Source: Homalodisca vitripennis (taxonomy: Eukaryota > Arthropoda > Insecta > Hemiptera > Cicadellidae). From it: DNA of 64,000 bases. The translations under genes and the position numbers were made by a program. This document shows, in pieces, positions 1-12,295 of the stretch. Numbering within the stretch: position 1 is the stretch's first letter; the number at the start of each line of letters is the position of its first letter. The DNA lies in the NCBI RefSeq assembly GCF_021130785.1, contig NC_060211.1, positions 29,559,001 through 29,623,000 of the forward strand, in the 5' to 3' direction. The notes under the pieces were generated by a model. The model saw only the letters and a program-made list of their open reading frames with translations. It searched no databases and was not told the origin of the DNA.

Positions 1-617
1 ATATTAATACTCGGGATAGGCAATGACGTCCATTGGATAGGAATCCCTGTAGTTAGGGAAGAAAATCGTTTGAAAATGTATTCATTAACAAGAACTTCTG
101 ATTAAAATTTCACACATTTTTTCTTGAACACTCTATAGGGTAGCTTTGATGGAAGGGTTGCTTCCATGCGAATCTTGAATCAAGCTCCGTTTCTCCTTCC
201 ACTTAGTTCAGCGCCTGAAATCTGACAGTGGTACAGACTGATTCTGGAATCTGAAGTCCACGGCTGTCTGAAGATATATGTAAAAGGTCGGTGACGAAAA
301 CGTTCAAGACTAACTCCTTGCATCATTTTGACATTAGAGACACTTAGATTAAAAAGGATTAGTGTTGTCTACATGAAGAGGTATTCTCGTATTGTATCAC
401 ACCAGATGCACAATTGAGTGCACTACGATGTTTAGCCACGATCACAAAGCACGTAAGACCATCCGGAGTTTTCTACACATAACGTTGCTGTTAGGAGAAG
501 GGTAAAGTGTCAGATTTCACACACTACAATAAACAGAAGGTGAAATGAGCTTAGTGGTAACTCAATATACGCATTCAATCAACTATTCGTACCTTAAGTA
601 AGGTTTTACTTTTTATA

Positions 618-664
<47 letters not shown>

Positions 665-1127
665 GTTTAAATGAATTATATTGACAAACCCCGTCGCTGA
701 AGTCCGGTTATGATGTCATTACAGATATCATATACTTTGGCAATTGAAATTTTCAGTAAAATGCTTTTCTAATTCCAAGAACTCAATAAATGTTTCAAAA
801 TTGTATTAATTGTAATATATGATTATTCTTATTGTGAATACGATTTTATAAATAATCAATTCCGTTTCTTTCATAGTTGTTAACATTTTACAAATTTTAA
901 TGTTTTGATTCAATTTTGATTTAAATTTACATTCCATACTTGGGAACTGTAATTGTAAGTATAGCGTGTTCAGAGAATTAAACGTAAACATTTTCTGTTT
1001 TAAATTCCAGTATTTACACTAAGTTAAAAAAATTTCAATTCGTTTGGGTTGGAATTGAAACTACTGTATTTCGTGAAGCAAGTTTAGAAAACTAAACACA
1101 AATTTTCACGTATAATATTATTTGAAG
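1..1127. repeat. ~1.1-kb block, first copy (noisier)
   Basis: This block recurs in the same orientation at 15171-16311. Against that copy it has many one-base extra bases in short homopolymers, a 44-bp A run at 619-662 that the other copy lacks, and a missing stretch of about 80 bp near 504-510. Homology stops at about 1127, where the 106-bp array starts; in the second copy unrelated sequence follows instead. Positions about 160-545 belong to the foldback family also seen at 6570-6835, 7325-7790 and 15325-15820. No coding potential is visible. Confidence 0.9.
619..662. repeat. poly(A) run, 44 bp
   Basis: Uninterrupted A run inside the 1.1-kb block. The second copy of the block has only a few bases here, so this is either a private insertion (for example a retroposon tail remnant) or a sequencing artefact. 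Confidence 0.95.
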
Positions 1128-1136
1128 TAAAATCCT

Positions 1137-3785
1137 TGATAACGAAGACTGTTTTTTAAAGCGTATCGCAGGCTAGCGAGATTGAGTTGCTAGAAAAGCC
1201 ACTAAGGCTAAATAAAAAGATGGGCCGCAGTGTTAGTAGAATTGAATTTTCTAGCCTGCCATGAGACTATTGAGATTGGTTGTATAACGAAGAAAGGGTT
1301 TTTAAGCGTATCGCAAGGCTAGCGAGATTATTGCTAAAGTAAAACCATGACTTCTTTATGCCCTGCCATGATACTATGAATTGGGTTGATAACGAAACTG
1401 TTTTAAGCGTATCGCAAGTCTAGCGAGAATTGATTGCTACAATGCCCATGATCTCTCTTAGCCTGCCGTGAGACTAGTGAGATTGGGTTGATAGGTGGGA
1501 TATTTACGAAGACTGGTTTTTTTAAACGTATCGCAAAGGCTACGAGATTGAATTGCTAGCAACGCCCACTGATCTCTCCTAGACCCTGCCCGTGAGACTA
1601 GTGATAGAATTGGTTGTATAACGAAGACTTGGTTCTTTTTAAGCGTAACGCAAGCTATCGAGATTGATTATTGCAAGCAAAGCCCATGAATTTTCTAGCC
1701 TGCCATGAGAACTAGTGAAGATTGGGTTGATAACGAAGACTGGTTTTCTTATGCGTATCGCAAGGCTAGCGAGAAAGATTGCTAGTAAGACATGATTTCA
1801 TTAGCCTGCCATTGAGACTAGAGAATTGGGTTGATACGAAGACAGGTTTTTCTAACGTAACGCAAGGCTACGAGATTGAGTTTGCTAGTAAAGACCATGA
1901 TTTCATTAGCCTGCCCATGAGACTAGTGAATTGGTGATAACGAAGACTGGGGTTTTCTTAAGCGTATCGCAAGGCTAGCGAGATTGAGTTCTAGTAAAGC
2001 CCATGATTTCATTAGCCAGCCATGCATGAACTAGTGAGATTGGGTTGATAACGAAGACTGGTTTTCTTAAGCTTATCGCAAGGCTTAGCCGAGATTGATT
2101 GCTAGTAAAGCCCATGATTTCATAAGCCTGCCCATGAGACCCTAGTGAGATTGGGTGATAACGAAAGACTAGGTTTCTTAAGCGTAAATCGCAAGGCTAG
2201 CGAGTTTGAAGTTGCTAGGTAAAAGCCTATGATTTCATTAGCCTGCCATGAGACTATGAGATTGGTTTGATAACGAAGACCGGGGTTTTTTAAGCGTATC
2301 GCAAGGTCTAGCTGAGATGAATTGCAAGCCACGACGCCCATGATCTCTTCTAGCCTGTCCGTGAGACTAGTGAGATAGGGTTTGATAACGAGACTGTGGT
2401 TTTTTAAGCGTATCGCAGGCAGCGAGATTGAGTTGCTAGCAAAGCCCATGAATTTTCTAGCCCTGCCATGAGACTAGTGAGATTGGGTTGATAACGAGGA
2501 CAGGTTTTTTAAGCGTAACGCAAGCTAGCGAGATTTGATTGCTAGTAAAGAACCATGACTTCTTTAAGCCTCCATCGAGACTCAGTGAGATTGGGTTTTT
2601 ATAACGAAGACTGTTTCTTAAAGCGTATCGCAAGGCTAGCGAGATTGAATTGCTAGCTAACGCCCTGATCTCTCTATCCCTGCCGTGAGGACTAGTGAGA
2701 TTAGGGTGAAAACGAAGACTGGTTTTTTAAAGCGTATCGCAAGGCTAGTCCGAGATTGAGTTTTTGCTAGAAAAGCCCATGAATTTTCTAGCCTGCCATG
2801 ATGACTATGCGATAGGGTTTGATAACGTAGGACTGGTTTTTTAAGCGTATCGCAAGTGCTAGCGAGATTGAGTTGCTAGTAAGACCAATGACTCTTTTAG
2901 CCTGGCCATGAGACTATGTGAGAATTGGTGATAACGAAGACTGGTTTTTTAAGCGTATCGCAAGGCTAGCGAGAGTTGAATTGCTAGCGTATGCCCATGA
3001 TCCTCTAGCCTGGCCGTGAGACCTAGTGAGATTGGGTTGATAACGAAGACTGGTTTTTTAAGCTATCGCAAGGCTAGCGAGATTGAATTGCTAGCAACGC
3101 CCATTGATCTCTCTAGCCTGCCGAGAAGACCTAGTGATATATGGGATGATAACGTAGACTGGTTTTTTAAAGCTGTATCGCAAAGAGCTAGCGAGATTGA
3201 GTGCTAGCAAAGCCCCATGATTTTATCTAAGCCTAGCCATGAGACTAGTGAGATTGGTGATAACGAAGACTGAGGTTTTCTTAAGCGTATCGCAAGGACT
3301 AGCGAATTGAGTTGCTAGTAAAGACCATGAATTTCTTTTACCTCCATGAGACTAGTGAGATTGGGTTGATAACGAAGACTGTTTTTCTTAAGCGTATCGC
3401 AAGGCAAGCGAGATGATTGCTAGTAAAGCCCATGATTTTCATTAGCCTGCCATGAGACTAGTGAGATCTGGTGGTTGATAACGAAGACTGGGTTTTCTTA
3501 AGCGTAATCGCAAGCTAGCGAGATTGAGTTGCTAGTAAAGCCCATGATTTCATTACCTGCCATGAGACATGAGATTGGTTGATAACGAAGACGGTTTTCT
3601 TAAGCGTACGCAAGGGCACGGATTGATTGCTAGTAAAGCCCATGATTTCATTAGCCTGCCATGAGACTAGTGAGGATTGGTTTGATAACGAAGACTGTTT
3701 TTTAAGCGTATCGGCAAAGGCTAGACGATATTAGATTTGTCTAGCAAGCCCTTTATTTCTATAGCCTGCCTATGATGCTATTTAT
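1137..3785. repeat. 106-bp tandem array, ~25 units
   Basis: Head-to-tail units whose consensus is about 106 bp, recognisable from the recurring words ataacgaagactggtttt, taagcgtatcgcaaggctag and gcctgccatgagactagtg. Almost every unit has its own one- or two-base insertions and deletions, an unusually high indel load compared with substitutions. The short open frames inside (2120-2449, 3016-3207) are products of the repeat and not genes. Confidence 0.92.
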
Positions 3786-5209
3786 AAGTGGTTTCCACTG
3801 AACCAACTACCCTAGACTTTGGAAATTACGGTTCTGGTGATGAAATAACTCTTTCACTCTCAACTATCGTAACTGCACACTAAAAAAAAAAAAAAAATGA
3901 AACATGCTACCTTGTAAATCAAGAGGCAATAAATGGAAAACAAGGACCAGGAGATCAAGATTAGGGAACAACTGGTAATGAAAAGTAAAAAAACAAGGAG
4001 GGTGAGTCATATGAAGTGGACTAAAGTGGATCAGGACAGAAATCATACCGGGCTAAGCCACCTGACTTGAAAATTCGATTCAGAACTCCAGTAGCTTTCA
4101 CAAGCACATACAATACCGTATTTTATATAGTAAAGGAAAAGCTCTTTTACGGCTGTAAACAATAATGACTAACTATATCAAGTGACTCCTGTCTTCATTA
4201 TTTTATATGTAAATATGCTTAAACTCAACTTGCTTTAAAGACTTTAGTGGCTTAAACCTGCTTACCGGATATAACTATTCATAATTTTAACATCAACACA
4301 CTTCAAAAACTAAAATTATATATTTGTGAGGCCTTTCCGCTTCAAGAAAGAATCGTCATAACTGAAACAAAGTGTCTACACAATATAATACATAACTATA
4401 AACACAATTTTCGCATATCAATTTACCTATTTTAAAATGTAACTTCCATATATTTTTTACTGTTGCGTGTTTTTGTTTAAGTACAAACCTTTTTTAATAT
4501 TAGTACGTAACCACATTGTAAGGTAGTGCAAACACAAATTGAATTTGTTTTAGGCGCGTATGATTTTTTAAAAAAAATAAAGAATAACAAGGTGGTGTAG
4601 TTCAATTTACGGCAGTTTAGTTTTCACTTATGTTAACATGTAACAATCAACTGTAAAACTATTTTCAACAATTTTTATCAGGTTTAATAATATATTGTAT
4701 ACTAGAATCGATTTATTTATATTTATTAGAATATACAAATATCTAGTTGGCTAACTTGGCTCGTGCATGTTCAAGACCATCTTCCATAAATCGAAAAATT
4801 TTTCATAAACGAATTTATGAAATTTAACAACGAGCCTGATTGCCTAAAGAACTATGTAAAAAAGTTTGCTAAATATATAAAATATTTCAAATATTAAAAA
4901 CTTTATTACTCTCTACTTTTACTTCCTTACTAAATGTATGTTACTGATAATAATATTCCAAAATAAAGTAGTATTTATTATTAAGTATGGTTAGATATCA
5001 GTGTCGTTATTATATATAATCTCCTACTAGTTCAAAGAGCTACTCAGGGGTTTTTCAAAGATCTTTCACCTACATCGAGAAATCGAGAGCGATCATGTGT
5101 AACATTGAAGTGTAGGCGAACACGCACGTTTCAATTTACCGAGCAAAATGTAACCGTGGCTGGAGTACAATGCCGTCAGAGACTCTTACTTCAATCATTT
5201 TCTAGCGTT
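3786..5209. other. AT-rich DNA with no recognisable feature
   Basis: Includes a short A run (3882-3897) and simple AT-rich sequence. No open frame resembling a protein family and no long repeat was seen on either strand. Confidence 0.6.
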
Positions 5210-5990
5210 GGGTTGCTGTGAGTATCAGTCCAAGTCGCTGTATCAGCCCATTTCTGTGAATATCAGTCCAAGATGCTGTGATTGTCAGTCCAAATCGCTG
5301 TTTCAGTCCAAGATGCTGTTAGTATCAACCCAAGTCGCATTATCAGCCCAAGTCGCTATATCATTACATTGCTGTGAATATCTGCTCATTGTTATGAGTA
5401 TCAGTCCAAGTTGCTGTGATTGTCAGTCCAAATCGCTGTATCAGTAAAAGATGCTGTTAGTATCAACCCAAGTCGCATTATCAGCCAAAGTTGCTGTCAC
5501 TATCAGCCCAAGTTACTGTAAATATCAGTCCAAAATACAGCTAGTATCAGTCCAAGTTGCTGTGATTATCAGTCCAAAGTTACTGTTAGTATCAGTCTAT
5601 GTCACTGTATCAGTCCAAAGTGCTATCAGTATCGGCCTAAGTTGCTGTTGGTGTCAGTCCAAGTCACTGTATCCGCCAAGTTGCTGTGATTATCAGTCCA
5701 AGTTGCTGTGATTGTCAGTCCAAATCGCTGTATCAGTCCAAGTTGCTGTTAGTATTAACAAAAAGTCGCATTATCAGTCCAAGTTGCTGTGATTATCAGT
5801 CCAAGTTATTGTTAGTATCGTCCATGTCACTGTATCGGTCCAAAGTGCTATCAGTATCGGCCCAAGTTGCTGTCGGTGTCAGTCCAAGTCGCTGTATCCG
5901 CACAAGTTGTCGTGATTATCAGTCAAAGTCGCAGTATCAGTCCAAGTTGCTGTCAGTATCAGCCCAAGTTGCAGTGTATCAGTCGCTTGA
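5210..5990. repeat. 18/22-bp minisatellite
   Basis: Mixed short units built on the words atcagtccaag and ttgctgt, alternating roughly 18 and 22 bp, giving higher-order units near 40 bp. The array happens to be open in several frames, so three frames (5208-5447, 5451-5711, 5686-6054) translate into cysteine- and serine-rich repeats such as CDCQSKSLYQ. Unit lengths that are not multiples of three shift the peptide between frames, which argues against a real coding repeat. Confidence 0.88.
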
Positions 5991-6481
5991 ATGGTTTTTG
6001 GACAGATACTATATACTTGCAACACTCACCCTTGTCAGTGTTTTAGAACTGTGAACTTAATTATATGTTTTGATACATTTACTGTAAAAACAATGGTCGA
6101 TCTGTGTCAATCTAAATAATGTAGTCAGTTGAGTACTTATCACAAAACTGACAAAATAACAAAATTAATAATTTGCAGATAATGTATATAAATTATAAAA
6201 CCATCATATATATTGTAGAACATCGCTATACTCCTTAAACTTCTCATTTTAAGCTGTTGTAAGGTAATTAATTTTTAACACGTAGCCTGTCGATTTTTGA
6301 GGACAACCTAACTGTCAAATACCATAATGTATTGATGATTTTGAACTAAATTAGACATGATTTTTGCTAAATCAATTTTATTTTCTCCTTTCCTTTTGTA
6401 ATTCGTGTTTTTGTTTAATATCAAACGAGTTATATTATAAAAATACAAATTTAAAGATAACTCTTATTTCTCAAAATTATT

Positions 6482-6531
<50 letters not shown>

Positions 6532-6569
6532 AATATCCGTTTTATTTAAAAATATACTTCACAAAATTA
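5991..6569. other. AT-rich DNA with an (AT)n run
   Basis: A dinucleotide AT run occupies about 6485-6529. Nothing else is recognisable. Confidence 0.6.
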
Positions 6570-6835
6570 GTTGAATCAACATTTCACCATAGCTCCATTA
6601 TGTTTAGAGATCTCAATTGCTCCACCGTTCTTTGGGATCGTGTCTAAAACATTGTGAAACCTGATGAGACAATGAGAACATCTCTTCATTTATATTACAC
6701 TATATTTTATACTCTGGGTATCTCTGATGTCGAATCAACGTAAGAAGTCCATTTTGAACCAGGAGTCAAGTCTTTCCTAGCATCAGATTTCAGATGAAAG
6801 GTGAACTGGAGCTGAACTCAACGTTCACAAATCGA
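6570..6835. repeat. partial foldback-family copy
   Basis: Aligns by eye with 7490-7795, sharing gctccaccgt, cctgatgagacaatgaga, ctctggtgtcg-like and cagatttcagatg words in the same order. It represents the right half of the element at 7325-7790, diverged. No coding content. Confidence 0.7.
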
Positions 6836-7324
6836 TTCCAATAATGGCATCAAAGTAGGCAGGGTGGTTAGCTTGAAAGCTTAAGATGAAAGGATGTTTT
6901 CAAACAAAACAAGGTCTCTTTACTGCACTACTTGTAACAAAGCTCTCTATAATCTCCTTATATTGGTTTCTCTCCAGGCTCCGTCAGCAGTGTATACATC
7001 TAAACGGCTGAGAGTTCAGTGGAGATTTTATAAAGTTGCGCTGTTATTCTGCAAGATAAACTTGCTGTTGAAATCAGTTTTATTCAGTTTAATTTTATTC
7101 GCAAAAATAGTTGTAAATTTTAAACTTATGTGATTTATCTGTAATTCGGTGTGTCTGCCTTTGATAAAGCCAGGAAGTAAAGAAATAAAAGTTAGTTTAT
7201 AAGATATAGCTTTCCTTATTGGTCATACGATTAATATAGATTATAACAAAAATTGTAATCAACACAGTCAACACATCGAACAACACAAAGCGGCTATGGT
7301 GAAAAGATCTGATTAGATGTTAAT

Positions 7325-7790
7325 GTTGAATTTAGCTCCAGTTCACTTTCCTCTTACGTGCAGCTTATGATATCTGATGTTATTGCTGACTTGACTCCTG
7401 GAATCTGGAGTCATGTTCGTCTGAAGGGATCCACAAATAGTCGTTGACGAATCAGTGTTACTACTATAGCCGCTTTATGTGTAGAAGACTCGATTGCTCC
7501 ACCGTGCTTTAGGATCGTGTCAGTCAACATCGTAGTGCGCTCAATTGTGCACCTGATGAGACAATGAGAATACCACTTCACCTTGATTGCACTATTGTTG
7601 TAGTCTGGGTGTCTCTGGTGTCGGAACGTAGGGGGAGGGGTCGTTTTGAACGTCTAAGTCCTTCGTCAACGACTATTTGTGAATCCCTTCAGACGAACAT
7701 GACTCCATATTTTAGGAGTCGAGTCTGCAACTGCATCAGATTTCAGATGCTGCACGTAAGAGGAGGTGAAATGGAGCTAAATTCAACAAT
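7325..7790. repeat. foldback (inverted repeat) element
   Basis: The left arm (about 7325-7450) and the reverse complement of the right arm (about 7660-7790) share long words, for example gttgaatttagctcca, cctcttacgtgcag, gtcatgttcgtctgaaggga and caaatagtcgttgacga. The central part is non-palindromic. The structure is typical of foldback or MITE elements with long inverted repeats. Target duplications were not resolved. The open frame at 7564-7824 lies inside and is not credible as a gene. Confidence 0.8.
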
Positions 7791-9479
7791 CACACTTTCG
7801 AAGTTTTTAAATACGCTTACGTAATAAGGTATTCAAACAAGGATCAGGGGATCATCCAATCTCTGGAAAAGAATTTCCCTTGCCTAGTAGTTCTACGTGT
7901 CTAGGAAGCGTTGTCTCAAATTCTTAGTTTTATGTTCCCGGAAACGTCATCGACTGAATTAAAGCCTGAGTGAAACAGTTTTTATGAGTACCAATGAAGT
8001 AAAAATATCTTTTAACATACCATAACATAAGAATGAATAGCTCCTACGATTTACGTAAAACTTAAACTATTTTGGGCGAGAGTGGAGGAATACTAAGACT
8101 GCAGTAATCTTAGTCAAAGAACTTATGATGTAATATAATGATTCTGAATCGAAAGTAGACATTCTTAAGATACATAGTATTATTACAGTGCTCTTTACGA
8201 AGAGATTCAAAAGTCAACAAAAGTACCACGTGAACATTGCTGGTTAAAATAAATATTTCACAGTCTACAATAGAGTTTGCTTTGTTGCCACGTTAAAAAA
8301 ATATATTTATAGACCTTCGAGAGGCCTACTTTAGCCGAAAAGTGTCTAATCTCGTCCATTGTCTTCTACTTACGACCTAGGTACTTTAGGTGCCGTAGAA
8401 GCATTGGCATTCTTGTTCAAGAATGTATATACATACGTTGATCTAAAAATACTACTCCGATCAAAAAGCTACTACTTCCGTTATATTAATACATTTTTAA
8501 CTATTCACAGTGCTCATTTTTTAGGATTTATGAATCACACATAATAAAGTATACATAATTATATATTTCATACTACACTTACAAATAACCTCTTTGTTCC
8601 CAGGAATCCAAAGGGAAGCTAATTTAATTACACGATTTTAATATATTCAATATTATTAAGTAGCAGTTGTAATGTGAGACGTAAAGTTTCTCAGGTTGTG
8701 ACGTAATACTCTATAGTTTCAGTCGTATTCAATGATCGTTTTGGTTGTATTCATAGAAATTAATAAGTAGTACAGTATATAGTAGAAAGAAAAAAGTAGT
8801 AAGTAGTAGTGGGTAGTAGTAGTAAGTAGAAGTATATAGTTTAAATACATTCAGATGAGTTTTCGAGTGCATTACACATTACACTACTTAAGACATGCAA
8901 TCAAAATATCTTATCAAATAATAATAATAAGATTTATCTATCATTAGACATATTTTTCCCTATTTTTTATTAGTTTTGGTGAAAAAATAGTACAATACTT
9001 ACCAACAGATGTTTCCTGTTGGTACCAGTAAAATCCAAGGTAATGTTTGTAAAGTACTGTCACAACAGAAAAAAAGTGTGCACTGATACAAATGTCACAG
9101 ACAATTTGCATTCAAAAGAGAGAAAATTCAACGAGATGATGCATGTTTGCTTCTGCGAACAGACGTTAAGTTGAACGCGAGTAAATGCAACGTACCATAG
9201 TGTCTTCCAGCTGTAACATACCTAACTGTAAAGTGCATTTGTGGTTATTTCATTGTGACAGTGCAACTATATCTGGTGTATATTTTTATTTTACAACTTA
9301 TCCACGTCTCTACAAATCCCTATAAGTGTAAGGTGAAAATTTGGATCGGTTTAACGTCACCAGGAAAGTTATCCTCTCTACTTTATTAGTCTGCCATTGA
9401 TAATGAGTTAAGGTTAGGCAACTACTTTACTAATTCTTCAAATTATAAAACAGATCCCCAATATATAGTAATTATTCTA
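7791..9479. other. AT-rich DNA with a GTA-type simple repeat
   Basis: A degenerate (AGT/GTA)n tract lies at about 8765-8835. No credible gene or long repeat was found in the rest. Confidence 0.6.
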
Positions 9480-9945
9480 TACTGGGTGTAAAATAAGTCC
9501 CGCACGGGCTTGATAATTCCCGAACGATTACAGGTAAAGCAATAAAACTTGGTACATCATTACTGCACCTATATATCTACTTTTTGAAGTAACTACTAAG
9601 TTTAACTTTCATAACCTGAGCCAAGACAAGAATATTGAACCAATTAGAACAGCGTACATGTTCATCGTAAATGTTTCAAACTTTAAACCAGCGTAATTTT
9701 TCAAAGAGTGAACTCTTTGAGGTCGGATTTGTAGCATTGTATTCTACTAATAAATACTTTTAATTTGATGTACTACTCGACCTATGCTCATGATTTTCTT
9801 TTGACCCCTTTTGGGCTCAAGAAGAATTTTTAGTTACTTCAAAAAGTAGATTTATAGGTGCAGTGATGATGTACCAAATTGTATTACTTTGTCTGTAATC
9901 TTCTGGGAGTTACTAAACCAGTGCGGGACTTGTTTACACCCTGTA
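9480..9945. mobile_element. MITE with ~130-bp TIRs and TA duplication
   Basis: The left end (9480-9610) and the reverse complement of the right end (9820-9945) match over about 130 bp, with shared words such as aagtcccgcac, ggtacatcat, actgcacctata and atctactttttgaagtaact. The ends read TACTGGGTG and CACCCTGTA, each flanked by TA (9478-9479 and 9946-9947). This fits a non-autonomous element of the Tc1/mariner (IS630) superfamily, which duplicates TA. There is no transposase inside; the minus-strand frame at 9852-10049 is incidental. Confidence 0.85.
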
Positions 9946-10927
9946 TAGTACCCATTGTAGTAAAGCAACACAAAACATCTGGCTGTTCTGTTAAATTCAA
10001 AACCACATTTGTTGAAAATTGTTTTCTTCCGGATTTTTATTTCATTCAAACTATTTAACTCAAAACAGAGTCACACAATATAGCATTTTAAGCGAAGTTT
10101 AAAAGTGTTTACTCAAAGCGCGAGATCAAAACTGGAAAATTCAGTGTTAAAAACTGAATAGACCGAGAACAATGTACTTGGAAAGTTAAGGGAAGTTGGG
10201 TTGGATGTAAAACTTGTCTTACTATCGGAGTACTACGCGGGGAGATGGCGGCAAAGTTTCCGCTCGCAACGGTCTAGAAGTCCCTTTATTACATCCCACT
10301 CCACACATAAATCTATAAGGGCACTCTTATGGATATATATGTGGCAAGTGGGGCACAATAAATTTTACACTTTGTCACACTGATGCTAAAGTATTATAAT
10401 AACGAGCAACAAACTGACTGATATAAGAAATAGAAATTTTTATAAATATAAACAAACTATCCCCTTAACCAAAAGCATTAAAATGTTATCTTAGAAGTTA
10501 ATCTTATTTACAAAGTTTACAATGCTGTGTCTGTAATTTATTAAATGACATAAAGGATTTAATATGAGATTTGTTAACAGTTGGTGACAGCTCTGGCTTA
10601 GCTTCCAACGTTTCTCTCAGGGTTGCCTTCATTGATACATAAGAAACTATTCCTTTACTTTTTGGTGATTGTTAATGTATCCATGAACTCTTTGAGTTAG
10701 CCAGTCACGATAAGATTATCAGCTGGCAACAGTCACGAAACTAAGCGCACGTTTCTGAATAAAAAGTACTCAAATGTGGACAAGTTTCTAAAAGAAATTA
10801 TCTCTGAAATATTACAAAGTTAGGCTAAAAACTCCAAATGAGACAGTGTTTCTTTCATCGTAATCCTGTATGAATAGTGAATCTTTTTATTTCATAGTTT
10901 TTTTCTATCGATACACTAGTGTGCTCT
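9946..10927. other. no recognisable gene
   Basis: Mixed AT-rich DNA. A slightly GC-richer patch at 10240-10320 contains short open frames but no family match was recognised. Confidence 0.55.
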
Positions 10928-11166
10928 GTTTTTTTTTTTTTTTAATAAAAGGAGAAGCCGATCTAATTTTATGCCTTATTCTGCCCGTCCCCATGGGCCA
11001 CTGGCCTGTGCGAGGATCTTATCAATCAGAATAAGGGGGAGAGTCGATACAGTACAAGGTCGATGGTACTGATAGTGCAACGGTCACAGACAGGATTCGA
11101 ACCTGTTCTATCTCTAACTCAGACTCAAGTCCAACGTGTTAGACCACTCGGCCATCGGCACTCCCA
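10928..11166 (-). mobile_element. tRNA-headed SINE
   Basis: On the minus strand a tRNA-like head starts near 11162. It has a box A-like word (TGGCCGAGTGG) and a perfect box B (GGTTCGAATCC, about 11096-11106), as in type II tRNAs such as Ser or Leu, and is followed by an unrelated body of about 130 bp. It ends in an A run (the T run at about 10929-10943 on the plus strand). Head, body and A tail in that order define a tRNA-derived SINE, copied by a partner LINE. The anticodon arm is poorly paired, so this is not a functional tRNA gene. The body contains the near-palindromic words ccttattctg and cagaataagg. Confidence 0.85.
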
Positions 11167-12295
11167 ATAGAAAATATAAATATTAAACTGGTATTTTAAT
11201 ACATACAAAATAACTAATAAAAATATTGTAACTGGGGTTTTCAAAAGGAGTTTCAGTCCGATTGTCAATGATATATCACAAAGGGGTTCTGTTTGATACA
11301 ATTTTTAGGGCAACCTCTTCGAGGGGCATACCTACAATATTTTGAAAATTCCAGGTCATCTAGATAAATATGTAGAGATGGATTGGACTCTGGTTACTCC
11401 ATATTGCTCTAACCTGTTAATACTGAATCTAATACTAATAGATATACCTCATTTTTACAAAGGAACAATAAGAGGTAAATATTTTCAATATATTTATTGA
11501 ATTTGGTTGCATTAAATTAGTACTAATTATTATGTTACCAACTATATGAAAATACAAATATACTCACAGAAAGTTTCATTAGCAGTTATTTATAACTGTC
11601 TTATATTAAGATATACATCATAAAGATAACATACCTTAGATCTATCTGTATGGTTCAGCTTGTCTGAAACAGAAAAGGGTTTTTGAAATGAGTGTGAAAA
11701 GCAACAAAAGGGTTTATTAAAAATTACAATGCTTTTATATGTTTACATACCTTTATCTATAGGAGTAACTAAAGTCTGTCAATTCCAAAAGATTTACACT
11801 GTGGTAAAAACTTAAGAAGAGAATCATCATCAATATTTGCCAATTTTTCCATGCTTGTGCTTAACTTCTATATGTTTTGGGTCATTTGGACCAATGAATA
11901 TACCTATACATATATACGTAAGATAGCGTTGTCCCCCCCCCCATTCTGTTGACGACAAACAAGGTTTCAATGGCAACAATACATTGCATATCATAGTCTA
12001 TTTCAATACAGTTGGTTCACGTTTTTGGTTGCCCTTTGACATGATTACCTCACTTTAATCCTCTCCATATCACGCTCAATAATAGTAAACGGCTTAACAT
12101 TTCACAAGGTACCATCAAACCCGATATCCCTTTACGTGTTGTGGTATCATTAAAGGTTCATACAAATTCCAATATAAGAATACCTGATGAAATTTTTGAC
12201 ATTATGTGTCTGGAAGCATAACACCGTTAAAAATTGATCCAAGTGGGGTTTTCCGTTCCATCTTTACTCTTAAGAAATGACTTCCTTTATACATA
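11167..12295. other. AT-rich DNA, no recognisable gene
   Basis: Only a short C run (about 11933-11942) and AT-rich sequence were seen. Confidence 0.55.

Noticed and set aside
2120..3207. Frames in the 106-bp array
   Set aside because: They follow the noisy tandem units and change with each indel.
11083..11166. Functional tRNA-Ser or tRNA-Leu gene
   Set aside because: The anticodon stem is mispaired and a SINE body with A tail follows directly.
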